Assembly (NCBI RefSeq): GCF_000687145.1
Contig: NZ_JMFG01000011.1
Location: 12,511-67,441 of the forward strand
Reading direction: 5' to 3'
Length of the DNA: 54,931 nucleotides
Source of the DNA: Thermoanaerobaculum aquaticum
Lineage (GTDB): Bacteria; Acidobacteriota; Thermoanaerobaculia; Thermoanaerobaculales; Thermoanaerobaculaceae
In this document: piece after piece, positions 17,723 to 25,575 of the stretch
Numbering within the stretch: position 1 is the first letter of the stretch
Layout: every line of letters begins with the position of its first letter
Position numbers and translations under genes: made by a program
Notes under the pieces: generated by a model
Database searches by the model: none
Told to the model about the DNA's origin: nothing
Seen by the model: the letters and a program-made list of their open reading frames with translations, nothing else

Positions 17723-17946
17723 TAGACTCCCAAGCTTTCCAGCTGCTGCAACAGCTTAGAAAGCCTTTGCCGGAGCTTTTCCCGCTCCTCCCGGAGGGCG
17801 GCAAGTTCCTCCTGCAGCTTTTCCTGCTCCGCGTTTTCGCGCAAACGCTGGTTTTCCTCCTCCAGCTCCCGCACCCTCTCTTTGAGCTCGGTGTAGACCG
17901 CTATCAATCGGTCAATGCGCTGCTCGAGGATGTCCAGGCTTTCCAT
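17722..17946 (-). CDS. Short coiled-coil protein (ZapB-like architecture)
   Basis: 74 aa, nearly all one heptad-repeat coiled coil rich in E, L, R and Q (residues 5-70), with no membrane segment. The length and pattern resemble the cell-division protein ZapB or SlyX-type proteins, but low-complexity coiled coils match many families. The RBS (GGGAGGGGCC) is strong. It lies between pheT and the AAA+ ATPase gene, overlapping the latter as TAATG, so the two products may interact. Confidence 0.7.
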   Translation of the reverse strand: MESLDILEQRIDRLIAVYTELKERVRELEEENQRLRENAEQEKLQEELAALREEREKLRQRLSKLLQQLESLGV

Positions 17947-17955
17947 GGCCCCTCC

Positions 17956-19992
17956 CTAGCTAAACGAAACCGAAAGCTTGGCTGCCAAAGCCTCCATCAA
18001 CGCAAAATGGGCGGCGTTGACCTCTTCTTGGGTGAGGGAGCGCTCCCGGTGCCGGTAGGTAAGCCGCAGCGTGGTCTTCACCTCATCGGGCCCCACCTGC
18101 TCCCCCCGGTAGCGCACCACCGGCTCCACCCGCTCCAGGATCTCCGGAGCCAAAGACCACAGGGTGCTCACCAGGGTGCCGTAGGGGAGCGAAAGGGGGT
18201 GGCGCACGGTGAGGTCGGCCACCACCGCCGGAAAGCGGGAAAGCTCCTGGAATTTCGGTGGAGCGGGGGCAGCCGCCACGTCCAGAACCAGCTCCAGGGC
18301 CCAAAGGGGACGGGGGGCATCGTAAAGGGCTTGAGCCTTTTCGCTGAGCTTGCCCAGCACGCCCACCGCTTCCCCATCCCGTTGCATTACCGCCCCGCAG
18401 CCGTTGGCAAAAGGATCAGCCAGCGGGGCAAAGGCGCAAGGAGGAAGCCCCAGCCCTTCCGCCAGCGCCTCAGCCAACCCCTTGAGGTCCAAAAAGTCCA
18501 CCGGACGCCGGCGGTCCCACGCCCCCACCTCGCCGGAAAGCACCACCGCGAGCCTTTCCTCCTCCTGGACCTTGCCTTCCCTGGCAAAGAACACCCGCCC
18601 CACCTCGAAGAGCTGCACCCGCTCCGCGCCCCGCCGCAGGTTGGAAGCTGCCGCTTCCACCAACCCCGACCACAGCGTGCGGCGCATGACCGCCATGCGT
18701 GCGGACAAGGGGTTTTCCAGGCGTACCAGCTCCCCGCGGGCAACCAGAGGCGACGCCTGAAAGGAAAGCTCCACCTCCTCGGGGACAAAGGCGTAGGTAA
18801 TGGCCTCCGCCAACCCCAAGCCTTGGGCCAGATCCCGCGCCCGATCGGTGACCGGGAAGCTCCCCCGCCGCTCCCCTGGGCCTTCTCGCAGCGGTGGAAG
18901 CACCGAGGGGATGCGGTCGTAGCCCCAGTGGCGGAGGATCTCCTCGTAAAGGTCTTCGGGAAGCTCCAGATCCACCCGGTGGGTGGGTACCTGGCAGGAA
19001 AAGCTGTGACCCTGCACCTGGAAGGGGATTTCCAGGGCCGTGAGCACCTCCCGAACGAAGGCTTCAGGAATCGCCACGCCAGCAAAGGCCGAAAGCCCCT
19101 CCAGCGTGAAGGAGATGGTGGCCGGAGACGGCAGCTCCCGGCAGGAGTCCAGAACACCGGAGGCTACCTCGCCCCCCGCCAGCTCCACGATGAGCTGAGC
19201 CGCCGCATCCACCGCAATGCGGGCCATGGCGCGATCGGCCCCCCGCTCAAAACGGCGGGACGCCTCGGTATCCAGCCCCAGCCGCTTGCGGGTGCGGCGG
19301 ATTGCCGTAGGGGCAAAGTACGCCGATTCCAAAAGCACGTCCTGGGTGGTATCGGTGATTTCCGAGTTGGCCCCGCCCATGATCCCCGCCAGCGCCACCG
19401 CCTTGGTTTCGTCGGCAATCACCAGGTCCTCAACGGTAAGGGTTCGCTCCTCGCCGTCCAGAGTGACGAGCTTTTCGCCGGCGCCCGCTCTTCGAACGCG
19501 GATGTGCCTGCCTTCCACCCTGGCCAAATCGAAGGCGTGGAGGGGATGACCTAAGTCCAAAAGCACGTAGTTGGTGGCATCCACCACGTTGTTGATGGGG
19601 CGAATGCCACAGGCGGCAAGGCGGTCGGCCAGCCACTGGGGTGACGGACCCACCTTTACCCTACGGATCACCCGGGCACAGTAGCGGGGGCAACCTTCGG
19701 GGTCCTCCACGGTGACCCTGGCCAGCTGCTCCACCGCCGGCCCCTTTTCCGAGACCGTCACCTGCAAGGGCTTGAGCCGCCCGCTACCGGCTGCCGCCGC
19801 TTCCCGGGCCAGGCCCCGGTGGTTCAAGCAGTCGGGGCGGTTGGTGGTGACATCCACCTCCCAAATCTCGTCATCCCCCTGGGGGGTGCGCAGCTCCACG
19901 TTGAGCCCGGCAGCGGTCAAGCGCTCGGCCATCTCGGCAGCTGGCAGAGTCCCTTCCAAATGCTCGCAAATCCAGGAATAAAGCACCTTCAC
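17956..19992 (-). CDS. pheT: Phenylalanyl-tRNA synthetase beta subunit, short form
   Basis: The beta chain of the alpha2-beta2 PheRS. At 678 aa it is about 115 residues shorter than the E. coli form. After the N-terminal helix (MKVLYSWICEHLEG) the sequence passes directly from GLNVELRTP to DEIWEVDVTTNRPDCLNHRGLARE, so the EMAP/OB-fold tRNA-binding domain is absent. B3/B4 editing (HPLHAFDL), B5 and the C-terminal anticodon-binding FDX-ACB domain (FQELSRFPAVVADLTV) are present. The GTG start overlaps the pheS stop (GTGA). Confidence 0.96.
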   Translation of the reverse strand: MKVLYSWICEHLEGTLPAAEMAERLTAAGLNVELRTPQGDDEIWEVDVTTNRPDCLNHRGLAREAAAAGSGRLKPLQVTVSEKGPAVEQLARVTVEDPEGCPRYCARVIRRVKVGPSPQWLADRLAACGIRPINNVVDATNYVLLDLGHPLHAFDLARVEGRHIRVRRAGAGEKLVTLDGEERTLTVEDLVIADETKAVALAGIMGGANSEITDTTQDVLLESAYFAPTAIRRTRKRLGLDTEASRRFERGADRAMARIAVDAAAQLIVELAGGEVASGVLDSCRELPSPATISFTLEGLSAFAGVAIPEAFVREVLTALEIPFQVQGHSFSCQVPTHRVDLELPEDLYEEILRHWGYDRIPSVLPPLREGPGERRGSFPVTDRARDLAQGLGLAEAITYAFVPEEVELSFQASPLVARGELVRLENPLSARMAVMRRTLWSGLVEAAASNLRRGAERVQLFEVGRVFFAREGKVQEEERLAVVLSGEVGAWDRRRPVDFLDLKGLAEALAEGLGLPPCAFAPLADPFANGCGAVMQRDGEAVGVLGKLSEKAQALYDAPRPLWALELVLDVAAAPAPPKFQELSRFPAVVADLTVRHPLSLPYGTLVSTLWSLAPEILERVEPVVRYRGEQVGPDEVKTTLRLTYRHRERSLTQEEVNAAHFALMEALAAKLSVSFS

Positions 19993-21017
19993 CGCCCAAG
20001 CCCTCCGGGAAACTGCCGCAACATCCGCTCATCTCCGGAAAACAGCAAGCGCAAATCGGGGATTTGGTACTTCAACATGGCCACACGATCGAGACCCAGG
20101 CCAAAGGCAAAGCCGGTAAAGCGGGTGGCGTCAATCCCCACCGCCCGGAAAACCCGGGGGTCCACCATCCCCGCCCCCAGGATTTCCACCCACCCGGAAC
20201 CCGAGCAAACCCCGCAGCCTTTGCCCCGGCACAGCACGCAGGTGATGTCCACCTCCGCCGAAGGCTCGGTGAAGGGGAAAAAGCTCGGGCGCAGGCGAAC
20301 CTGAAGGGAGGGATCGAACAAGCGGTGGAGAAAGGCTTCCAGAGTGGCCTTGAGGTGGGCAAAGGAGATGCCCTCGTCCACCACCAACCCCTCCACCTGG
20401 TGGAACATCGGGGAGTGACGCAAATCCGAGTCCCGCCGATAAACCCGACCGGGGATGATCACGCGAATGGGCGGCTTGAACTGCTCCATGGTGCGGATTT
20501 GCACCGGCGAGGTGTGGGTGCGAAGCAACAGCCCCCCGGGGAGGTAAAAGGTGTCCTGGGTGTCGCGGGCCGGGTGATCGGGGGGGATGTTCAGGGCTTC
20601 GAAGTTGTGCCAGTCATCCTCCACCTCAGGGCCATCGGCCACCGAGTAGCCCATGCGCAGGAAGATCTCTTCAATTTCCCGCCGCACCAGCGTTACCGGG
20701 TGCAGCGCCCCCAGGGTGGGCTTGCGCCCGGGGAGGGTAACGTCCACGTCCTCCCCTTTGGCCTTGGCGGTGCGGGCCTTTTCGCTGGCGGCTTTGAGCT
20801 GTCCTTCGATGTACGCCTTGAGCTCGTTAAGCCCCTTGCCAAAGGCGGGTTTTTCCTCCCGCGGCAGGGAGGCGAGCTTTTCCTCCAGCTTGCGCAGGAT
20901 ACCCGCTTTGCGGCCGGCAAACTGCACCCGCACCTCTTCCAGCTGGCGGGGATCGTCGCCGGCCGCGGCCAAGGCCCGATCAAACTCAAGCCTTACCTGC
21001 TCAAGCTCCGAAAGCAT
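19989..21017 (-). CDS. pheS: Phenylalanyl-tRNA synthetase alpha subunit
   Basis: The catalytic subunit (342 aa) has an N-terminal coiled coil, class II motif 2 (FHQVEGLVVDEGISFAHLK) and motif 3 in the region FAFGLGLDRVAMLKY. Two segments carry four cysteines, CVLCRGKGCGVC (about 260-271). The ATG shares a base with the rplT stop (TAATG), and its own stop overlaps pheT, giving a tightly coupled rpmI-rplT-pheS-pheT order. Confidence 0.97.
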   Translation of the reverse strand: MLSELEQVRLEFDRALAAAGDDPRQLEEVRVQFAGRKAGILRKLEEKLASLPREEKPAFGKGLNELKAYIEGQLKAASEKARTAKAKGEDVDVTLPGRKPTLGALHPVTLVRREIEEIFLRMGYSVADGPEVEDDWHNFEALNIPPDHPARDTQDTFYLPGGLLLRTHTSPVQIRTMEQFKPPIRVIIPGRVYRRDSDLRHSPMFHQVEGLVVDEGISFAHLKATLEAFLHRLFDPSLQVRLRPSFFPFTEPSAEVDITCVLCRGKGCGVCSGSGWVEILGAGMVDPRVFRAVGIDATRFTGFAFGLGLDRVAMLKYQIPDLRLLFSGDERMLRQFPGGLGR

Positions 21018-21385
21018 TACCCGCTGACCTTAGAGGCCAAGCCTTTCTTGGCAACCTTCACCAGCTCCTCAAAGGCCGCCGCATCCCGCACCGCAATGTC
21101 CGCCAGCATCTTGCGGTTGACTTCCGCCCCGGCCGCCTTAAGCCCAGCAATGAACTGGGAGTAGGAGAGGTCGTGCAGGCGAGCAGCGGCGTTGATGCGC
21201 ACAATCCACAGAGCCCGCATTTGCCGTTTGCGCTGACGACGATCCCGGTAGGCGTAGACCAGCGACCGCTCCACCTGCAGCTTGGCAATGCGGTAAGCGT
21301 TGTGCCGGGTCAGGTAGTAGCCCTTGGCCAGCTTCAAGATTTTCTTTCGCCGCTGAACGCGGTGGTTACCCCTTTTGATCCTCAT
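21017..21385 (-). CDS. rplT: 50S ribosomal protein bL20
   Basis: A 122-aa basic protein with the typical bL20 sequence: [20 protein letters not shown], then [30 protein letters not shown] and the [12 protein letters not shown] segment. It binds 23S rRNA early in large-subunit assembly. RBS GAGGGTT lies before the ATG. It follows rpmI by 12 bases. bL20 often represses its own operon, but I see no obvious rRNA-mimic leader here. Confidence 0.98.
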   Translation of the reverse strand: MRIKRGNHRVQRRKKILKLAKGYYLTRHNAYRIAKLQVERSLVYAYRDRRQRKRQMRALWIVRINAAARLHDLSYSQFIAGLKAAGAEVNRKMLADIAVRDAAAFEELVKVAKKGLASKVSG

Positions 21386-21397
21386 GGTGAACCCTCC

Positions 21398-21598
21398 TCA
21401 GTGGGCGTAGGGGAGCATGCGCTCCACCTTGGCCTTGTCCGCTCCGGAAACCAGGGCTTCTCGCCGCAAATGCCGCCGCCGCTTGGCCGATTTTTTGGTC
21501 AAGATGTGGCTGTGAAAGGCGTGATGGCGCAAGAACTTCCCCGTTCCCGTGCGCTTAAACCTCTTGGCTGCTGCTTTTAACGTCTTGATCTTTGGCAT
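21398..21598 (-). CDS. rpmI: 50S ribosomal protein bL35
   Basis: A 66-aa, very basic protein with the family start [20 protein letters not shown] and the central [15 protein letters not shown] motif. RBS GGGAGGCCAC is close to the ATG. It lies 12 bases downstream of thrS; infC, which normally sits between thrS and rpmI, is absent. Confidence 0.98.
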   Translation of the reverse strand: MPKIKTLKAAAKRFKRTGTGKFLRHHAFHSHILTKKSAKRRRHLRREALVSGADKAKVERMLPYAH

Positions 21599-21610
21599 GT
21601 GGCCTCCCTT

Positions 21611-23551
21611 TTAGTTTTCTTCCCACGGTGCAAGCTTCCGGGACGCTTTGGCTTCCCGCAAGCGCTCAACCACCTCCGCCACCGGGTGCGCCCCCAAATC
21701 GCCCCGATGCCGGAGGCGCACCGAAACCGTTCCCTGCTCCAGCTCCTTGCCTCCTACGATCAAAAGCACCGGCACTTTGGCGAGCTCCCCATCGCGGATC
21801 TTGGCCCCCAGCTTTTCGTTGCGGCTGTCCACGGAAGCCCGCAGGCCAGCTTGCCGGAAGCGCTCGCCAATGGTCTGGGCCCCTTCCAGGAACTTGTCGG
21901 AAACCGGCAGCACCCGCACCTGCTCCGGGGCCAGCCAAAACGGCAAGTCGCCGGCAAAGTGCTCCAACATCACACCAAAAAACCGCTCAATGGAACCCAG
22001 AACCGCCCGGTGGATCATCACCGGCGTCTTTTCGCTGCCATCCTCTGCGGCGTAGGTGAGCTCAAAGCGGCGGGGCAGGTTGAAATCCAGCTGAATGGTC
22101 CCCAGCTGCCATTCCCGGCCAATGGCGTCGTGCACCACAAAGTCAATCTTGGGCCCGTAAAACGCCCCCTCCCCGGGGTTGACGGTGTAAGCCACACCAC
22201 GGTTTTTGAGGCACGCTTCCAGTGTGGCTTCGGCGTGCTGCCAGAGCTCCGGCTCGCCAATGGCCTTTTCCGGCTTGGTGGAAAGGTAAATGTTGGGAGA
22301 GGTAAAGCGGAACAGGTGGTACACCTCGAACATCAGGTCGAAAAGCCTGTCAATTTCCGGGCCGATGTGCTCGGGCATGCAAAAGATGTGCGCGTCATCT
22401 TGGGAAAACGAGCGAACCCGGGTCAAACCCTGCACCACACCGGACCGCTCAAACCGGTGCAAGCGGCCAAAATCCGCCAAACGCAGCGGCAGCTCGCGGT
22501 AGGAACGGGCTGCCGACTTGTAAATCAAGCAGTGGGAAGGGCAGTTCATGGGCTTGAAGGAAAACTCCCGCCCCTCCACTTCGGTGAGGAACATGTTTTC
22601 CCGGTAGTTATCCCAGTGGCCGGAGATCTTCCACAGCTCGGCGTCAAAAAGCTGGGGGGTGATGACCTCCTGGTAGCCGTACTTTTGGTAAAGCTCGCGC
22701 ATGAGGCCGATGAGCTCGTTGTACACGATGGCGCCTTTGGGGTGAAAAAACGGCGAAGCCGGGGCCAGGGGGTGGAAGGAAAACAAATCCAGCTCGCGGC
22801 CCAGCCGTCGGTGATCCCGGCGCCTGGCCTCCTCAATGCGGGCAAAGTAGGCGTCCAGCTCCTCCTTGGTGGCAAAAGCCGTGCCGTAAATGCGCTGGAG
22901 CATCTCGTTGCGCTCATCGCCCTTGAAGTAGGCCCCCGAGGTTTCCAAAAGCTTAAAGGCGCCAATTTGCCCGGTGCGCTGCACGTGCGGACCTCGGCAC
23001 AGGTCCACAAAATCCCCATGCCGGAAAACCGTGATTTCCTCGCCTTCGGGAATGTCCTGGAGGCGGATGAGCTTGAGCTCCTCACCGCGAGCCTTGAAAA
23101 GCTCGAAGGCCTGTTCGCGGGTGACCACCTCCCGGGTGAAGGGGAGGTCCTGGGCGATGATGCGCGCCATTTCCTCTTCGATTTTGGCCAGATCTTCCGG
23201 GGTAAACGGCCGAGGATGGCGGAAATCGTACTGGAACTTCTCCGAGTGATCCTGCCGGCCGGCGTCAATGATGGTCCCGGGGAACAGGCGCTCGACGGCA
23301 TCGGCCAGCACGTGCTCGGCGGAGTGGCGGATGACCTCACCGGCTTCGGGGTCGCTCACAAAAAGCAAGCGGAAGGGACCCGAGGCGGGAATGGGAGCCC
23401 GCAAATCCACGATGCGACCGTCCAGAAGGCCGGCCACAACCTCGGCAAGGCGATCCCCGGCCAGCTCGCGGGCCACGTCCATGGGCGTGGTTCCCTGGGG
23501 AAACTCCCGCGTGACTCCGCCTTCCAGCTCCAGCACGATGCGCTCGCTCAT
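21611..23551 (-). CDS. thrS: Threonyl-tRNA synthetase
   Basis: A full-length ThrRS (646 aa): N-terminal TGS domain, editing domain with the HSAEH motif, class II core with zinc ligands (MNCPSHCLIYK, and later histidines), motif 2 (RLHRFERSGVVQGLTRVRSF) and a C-terminal anticodon-binding domain. The start at 23551 (MSERIVLELEGG) is preferred over 23653 because the longer frame would translate through tRNA-Val and a terminator hairpin. No separate promoter fits between the upstream terminator and the ATG, so thrS appears to depend on read-through from the tRNA-Val transcript. Confidence 0.97.
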   Translation of the reverse strand: MSERIVLELEGGVTREFPQGTTPMDVARELAGDRLAEVVAGLLDGRIVDLRAPIPASGPFRLLFVSDPEAGEVIRHSAEHVLADAVERLFPGTIIDAGRQDHSEKFQYDFRHPRPFTPEDLAKIEEEMARIIAQDLPFTREVVTREQAFELFKARGEELKLIRLQDIPEGEEITVFRHGDFVDLCRGPHVQRTGQIGAFKLLETSGAYFKGDERNEMLQRIYGTAFATKEELDAYFARIEEARRRDHRRLGRELDLFSFHPLAPASPFFHPKGAIVYNELIGLMRELYQKYGYQEVITPQLFDAELWKISGHWDNYRENMFLTEVEGREFSFKPMNCPSHCLIYKSAARSYRELPLRLADFGRLHRFERSGVVQGLTRVRSFSQDDAHIFCMPEHIGPEIDRLFDLMFEVYHLFRFTSPNIYLSTKPEKAIGEPELWQHAEATLEACLKNRGVAYTVNPGEGAFYGPKIDFVVHDAIGREWQLGTIQLDFNLPRRFELTYAAEDGSEKTPVMIHRAVLGSIERFFGVMLEHFAGDLPFWLAPEQVRVLPVSDKFLEGAQTIGERFRQAGLRASVDSRNEKLGAKIRDGELAKVPVLLIVGGKELEQGTVSVRLRHRGDLGAHPVAEVVERLREAKASRKLAPWEEN

Positions 23552-23584
23552 TGTTTTTCCCTCTGCTCCGCAAAAAACAAAAAA

Positions 23585-23605
23585 GCCGTCCAAGCTGGGG
23601 ACGGC
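23585..23605 (-). terminator. Rho-independent terminator/attenuator between tRNA-Val and thrS
   Basis: Perfect 7-bp stem GCCGTCC/GGACGGC with a 7-nt loop, followed on the minus strand by TTTTTTGTTTTTTG. It lies 12 bases past the tRNA-Val CCA end and about 33 bases before the thrS start codon. Confidence 0.88.
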
Positions 23606-23617
23606 AGGGCTGGCGCA

Positions 23618-23693
23618 TGGTAGGCGCGTGCGGGCTCGAACCGCAGACCTCATCCGTGTGAGGGATGCGCTCTACCAACTGAGCTACGCGCCT
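23618..23693 (-). tRNA. tRNA-Val (anticodon CAC)
   Basis: A 76-nt cloverleaf with encoded CCA. The acceptor stem is AGGCGCG/CGCGCCT, the anticodon stem CATCC/GGATG with loop CTCACAC (anticodon CAC), and the T arm TGCGG/CCGCA with loop TTCGAGC. It shares its acceptor stem with the neighbouring tRNA-Val(GAC). Confidence 0.97.
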
Positions 23694-23727
23694 ATATCCT
23701 CATCGTGCGCAAGCGGAGCAAAACCGA

Positions 23728-23804
23728 TGGTAGGCGCGAGCGGACTTGAACCGCTGACCTCTACCGTGTCAAGGTAGCGCTCTAACCAACTGAGCTACGC
23801 GCCT
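23728..23804 (-). tRNA. tRNA-Val (anticodon GAC)
   Basis: A 77-nt cloverleaf with encoded CCA. The acceptor stem is AGGCGCG/CGCGCCT and the anticodon stem CTACC/GGTAG with loop TTGACAC (anticodon GAC). It is the first gene of the tRNA-Val pair and is separated from the second by 34 bases. Confidence 0.97.
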
Positions 23805-23820
23805 GCTCCGCGGGCTGCCG

Positions 23821-23853
23821 GCAGGTAGGCTTTGCAAGCCTTTTGCAACCTGC
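23821..23853 (-). promoter_or_regulatory. Stem-loop in the tRNA-Val leader
   Basis: Nested stems in the 97-nt leader: AGGCTT/AAGCCT around a GCA loop, enclosed by GCAGGT/ACCTGC with a 6-nt bulge. TTGCAAA occurs twice within it. It could protect or regulate the primary transcript; there is no T-run. Confidence 0.5.
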
Positions 23854-23884
23854 CCTCGTCCCCTTGCTTGGCAAAGAACCCCTT

Positions 23885-23901
23885 CTCCGGCATTGCCGGA
23901 G
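23885..23901. promoter_or_regulatory. 17-bp perfect palindrome at the tRNA-Val transcription start
   Basis: CTCCGGCA-T-TGCCGGAG, an 8-bp perfect inverted repeat around one base, covering predicted positions +1 to +17. It could be a repressor operator or a 5' RNA hairpin. Confidence 0.5.
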
Positions 23902-23936
23902 GCCTTGAATATACCCCAGGCCACCCAACCCGTCAA
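23901..23936 (-). promoter_or_regulatory. Promoter of the tRNA-Val/thrS operon
   Basis: TTGACG (23936-23931), a 17-bp spacer and TATATT (23913-23908) on the minus strand, with predicted start 23901. This is the closest match to the sigma-70 consensus in the window, as expected for a stable-RNA promoter. Confidence 0.82.
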
Positions 23937-23986
23937 GGCTTCCCCCTTCCGGTCCCCTACTGCGGCCCTTCCGCTAGCGGGCGGCC

Positions 23987-24021
23987 AAAAAACAGCGCCA
24001 TCCCGGTGAGGCAAGCCGCTG
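23987..24021 (-). terminator. Possible terminator after the glycan operon
   Basis: CAGCG/CGCTG (24021-24017 and 23997-23993) with a long loop, followed on the minus strand by TTTTTT. The 5-bp stem makes this a weak candidate, but its position between the glycan operon and the tRNA-Val promoter fits. Confidence 0.4.
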
Positions 24022-24045
24022 GCAGGCCACGAAAACCGGAAGAAA

Positions 24046-25575
24046 TCAACGTTCGCTGGACGGCAGGCGGGGGCGGTAAACCCGGCAGTCGCACAGGTCC
24101 TCTCCGGCCTGCCAAGCCTCGGCCAAGTAACGCTCCAGACGCTGGGGTTTAAGCGGCCAGCTCCCCTCTTGCCAGCACACCCAGCCAATGTGGCCGTTTT
24201 CCAAGGCATGAACCACTTGCTCCTCCCCATGCCGGCCAAAGGCCGTGCTCATGGGGTAGTCGAAGGGGGTGGGGTTTTGGATGTCCGCGGCCAAGTACCA
24301 AAACCCGGCAAACGGGGAAAGCAAAAAGCCCGGAGAGTTGCTCGCCAACGCGCGCAAGCGCGGGGCTTGAAGCTCAGCTTTTTGCACCCAAGAGGCGGGC
24401 AGCAACGCGCCACGGAAGTGCGGTCGCAACGCCAACACCAAATCTCCCCGGGCAAGTCTCACCACCGGCAGCACCAGCTGGCCGACAAGCGCCAGGGCCA
24501 GGGCAGCTCCCACAGCCAAAACCCAGACCCGAGCCCCAGGCGCTTGCGCCAACCGCTGCTTCCAAATGACGCTTGTCAAGATCACCAGCGCAAAGAGAAA
24601 CACCGGCAAGGTCCCGAGCACGTGGTAAAGGTCAAACCGCGGGTAAATCCCCGCCCAGGCAGCTAGGAGGAACACCCCCAGGGCCAGAGGGAGACGCTGC
24701 CACCCGCGCCACCGGTAAAAAACAAGAAAAAGCCACCCAACCCCCACCACCAGCGGCAGGGTGTAGGCAAAAAGCTGGCCCAGCTGCACCGCCGCCCGCC
24801 AATCCCAGCTGTGTAGCGCTCCGCCCGCTTTTTCCAAGGCTTCCCCGAGGCCACCAAAATACGGGAGGGAAGCCTGCTTGAGGTAGTTGCCCTTGCCGAA
24901 GACGAGGTATTCCAGGCATGGTCCCCCTGCTCCCTGCAGCACCACGGGGACCAACCCGGCAAGGGAGGTTATCCCAAAGGCCAAGCCACACCTTACGACC
25001 TCCCGAACTGGCTGCGGCTTCGCCAAAAGGAACGCCACAAGCCCCGCAGCCAGGGCCAAAGCGCCCACGTTGTGCTTGGCCAAAAACGCCAGGCCGGCAC
25101 TGAAGCCCGCCAGGCTAGCCCAGGAAACCCCGGGGCTGGGACGTCCCTGAGCGCAGGCCACAAAAGCCACCAGGCTGCCCATGAAACCGGCCATGGCCAG
25201 CAGGTGGTAGGGCGAGGTGGGGAAAGGCGGGGCCAAAGCCAGGCTTAAGGCCACGAAGGCCAGGCGAAAAGAAGGTCCAGCACCTAACAAGGACAGACCC
25301 TGCCAACCCAGGAAAAGCAAACAAGCGTACGAAAGAGCCGAAACGAGCTTCACCACCAAAATTTCGGGACCCAAAACCCAGAGAAACGGCATGCTCACGT
25401 ACACGGACAGCGGTGGTGTACCGAAAAACACGTCGCGGTATAAGGTTTCTCCTTGGTAGATGCGACACAGCACCTGGAGAAACCAGGCCTCATCCGCAGG
25501 GTTCACACCCAGGCCCCAGGAAACGTAAAGGCTTGCCAGGAAAAGCGCAAAGCCCGCTGCCGCTTTCTTCAGCAC
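24046..25575 (-). CDS. GT39-like polyprenyl-sugar glycosyltransferase, integral membrane
   Basis: A 509-aa protein with about ten or more hydrophobic segments. The first extracytoplasmic loop contains NPADEAWFLQVLCRIYQGE, the acidic-pair signature of GT39/GT83 (ArnT/PMT-like) enzymes, which transfer sugar from a lipid carrier outside the cytoplasmic membrane. The GTG start at 25575 overlaps the stop of the methyltransferase (GTGCTGA); a longer frame to 25788 would overlap that gene entirely. It is the last gene of a six-gene surface-glycan operon. The acceptor cannot be told. Confidence 0.82.
   Translation of the reverse strand: MLKKAAAGFALFLASLYVSWGLGVNPADEAWFLQVLCRIYQGETLYRDVFFGTPPLSVYVSMPFLWVLGPEILVVKLVSALSYACLLFLGWQGLSLLGAGPSFRLAFVALSLALAPPFPTSPYHLLAMAGFMGSLVAFVACAQGRPSPGVSWASLAGFSAGLAFLAKHNVGALALAAGLVAFLLAKPQPVREVVRCGLAFGITSLAGLVPVVLQGAGGPCLEYLVFGKGNYLKQASLPYFGGLGEALEKAGGALHSWDWRAAVQLGQLFAYTLPLVVGVGWLFLVFYRWRGWQRLPLALGVFLLAAWAGIYPRFDLYHVLGTLPVFLFALVILTSVIWKQRLAQAPGARVWVLAVGAALALALVGQLVLPVVRLARGDLVLALRPHFRGALLPASWVQKAELQAPRLRALASNSPGFLLSPFAGFWYLAADIQNPTPFDYPMSTAFGRHGEEQVVHALENGHIGWVCWQEGSWPLKPQRLERYLAEAWQAGEDLCDCRVYRPRLPSSER

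Noticed and set aside
17767-19554. 595-codon plus-strand frame
   Set aside because: Shadow of pheT: His/Gln/Gly-rich translation with no recognisable domain.
23551-23617. T-box riboswitch before thrS
   Set aside because: Only a short gap with a terminator hairpin; no stem I, specifier loop or T-box sequence visible.
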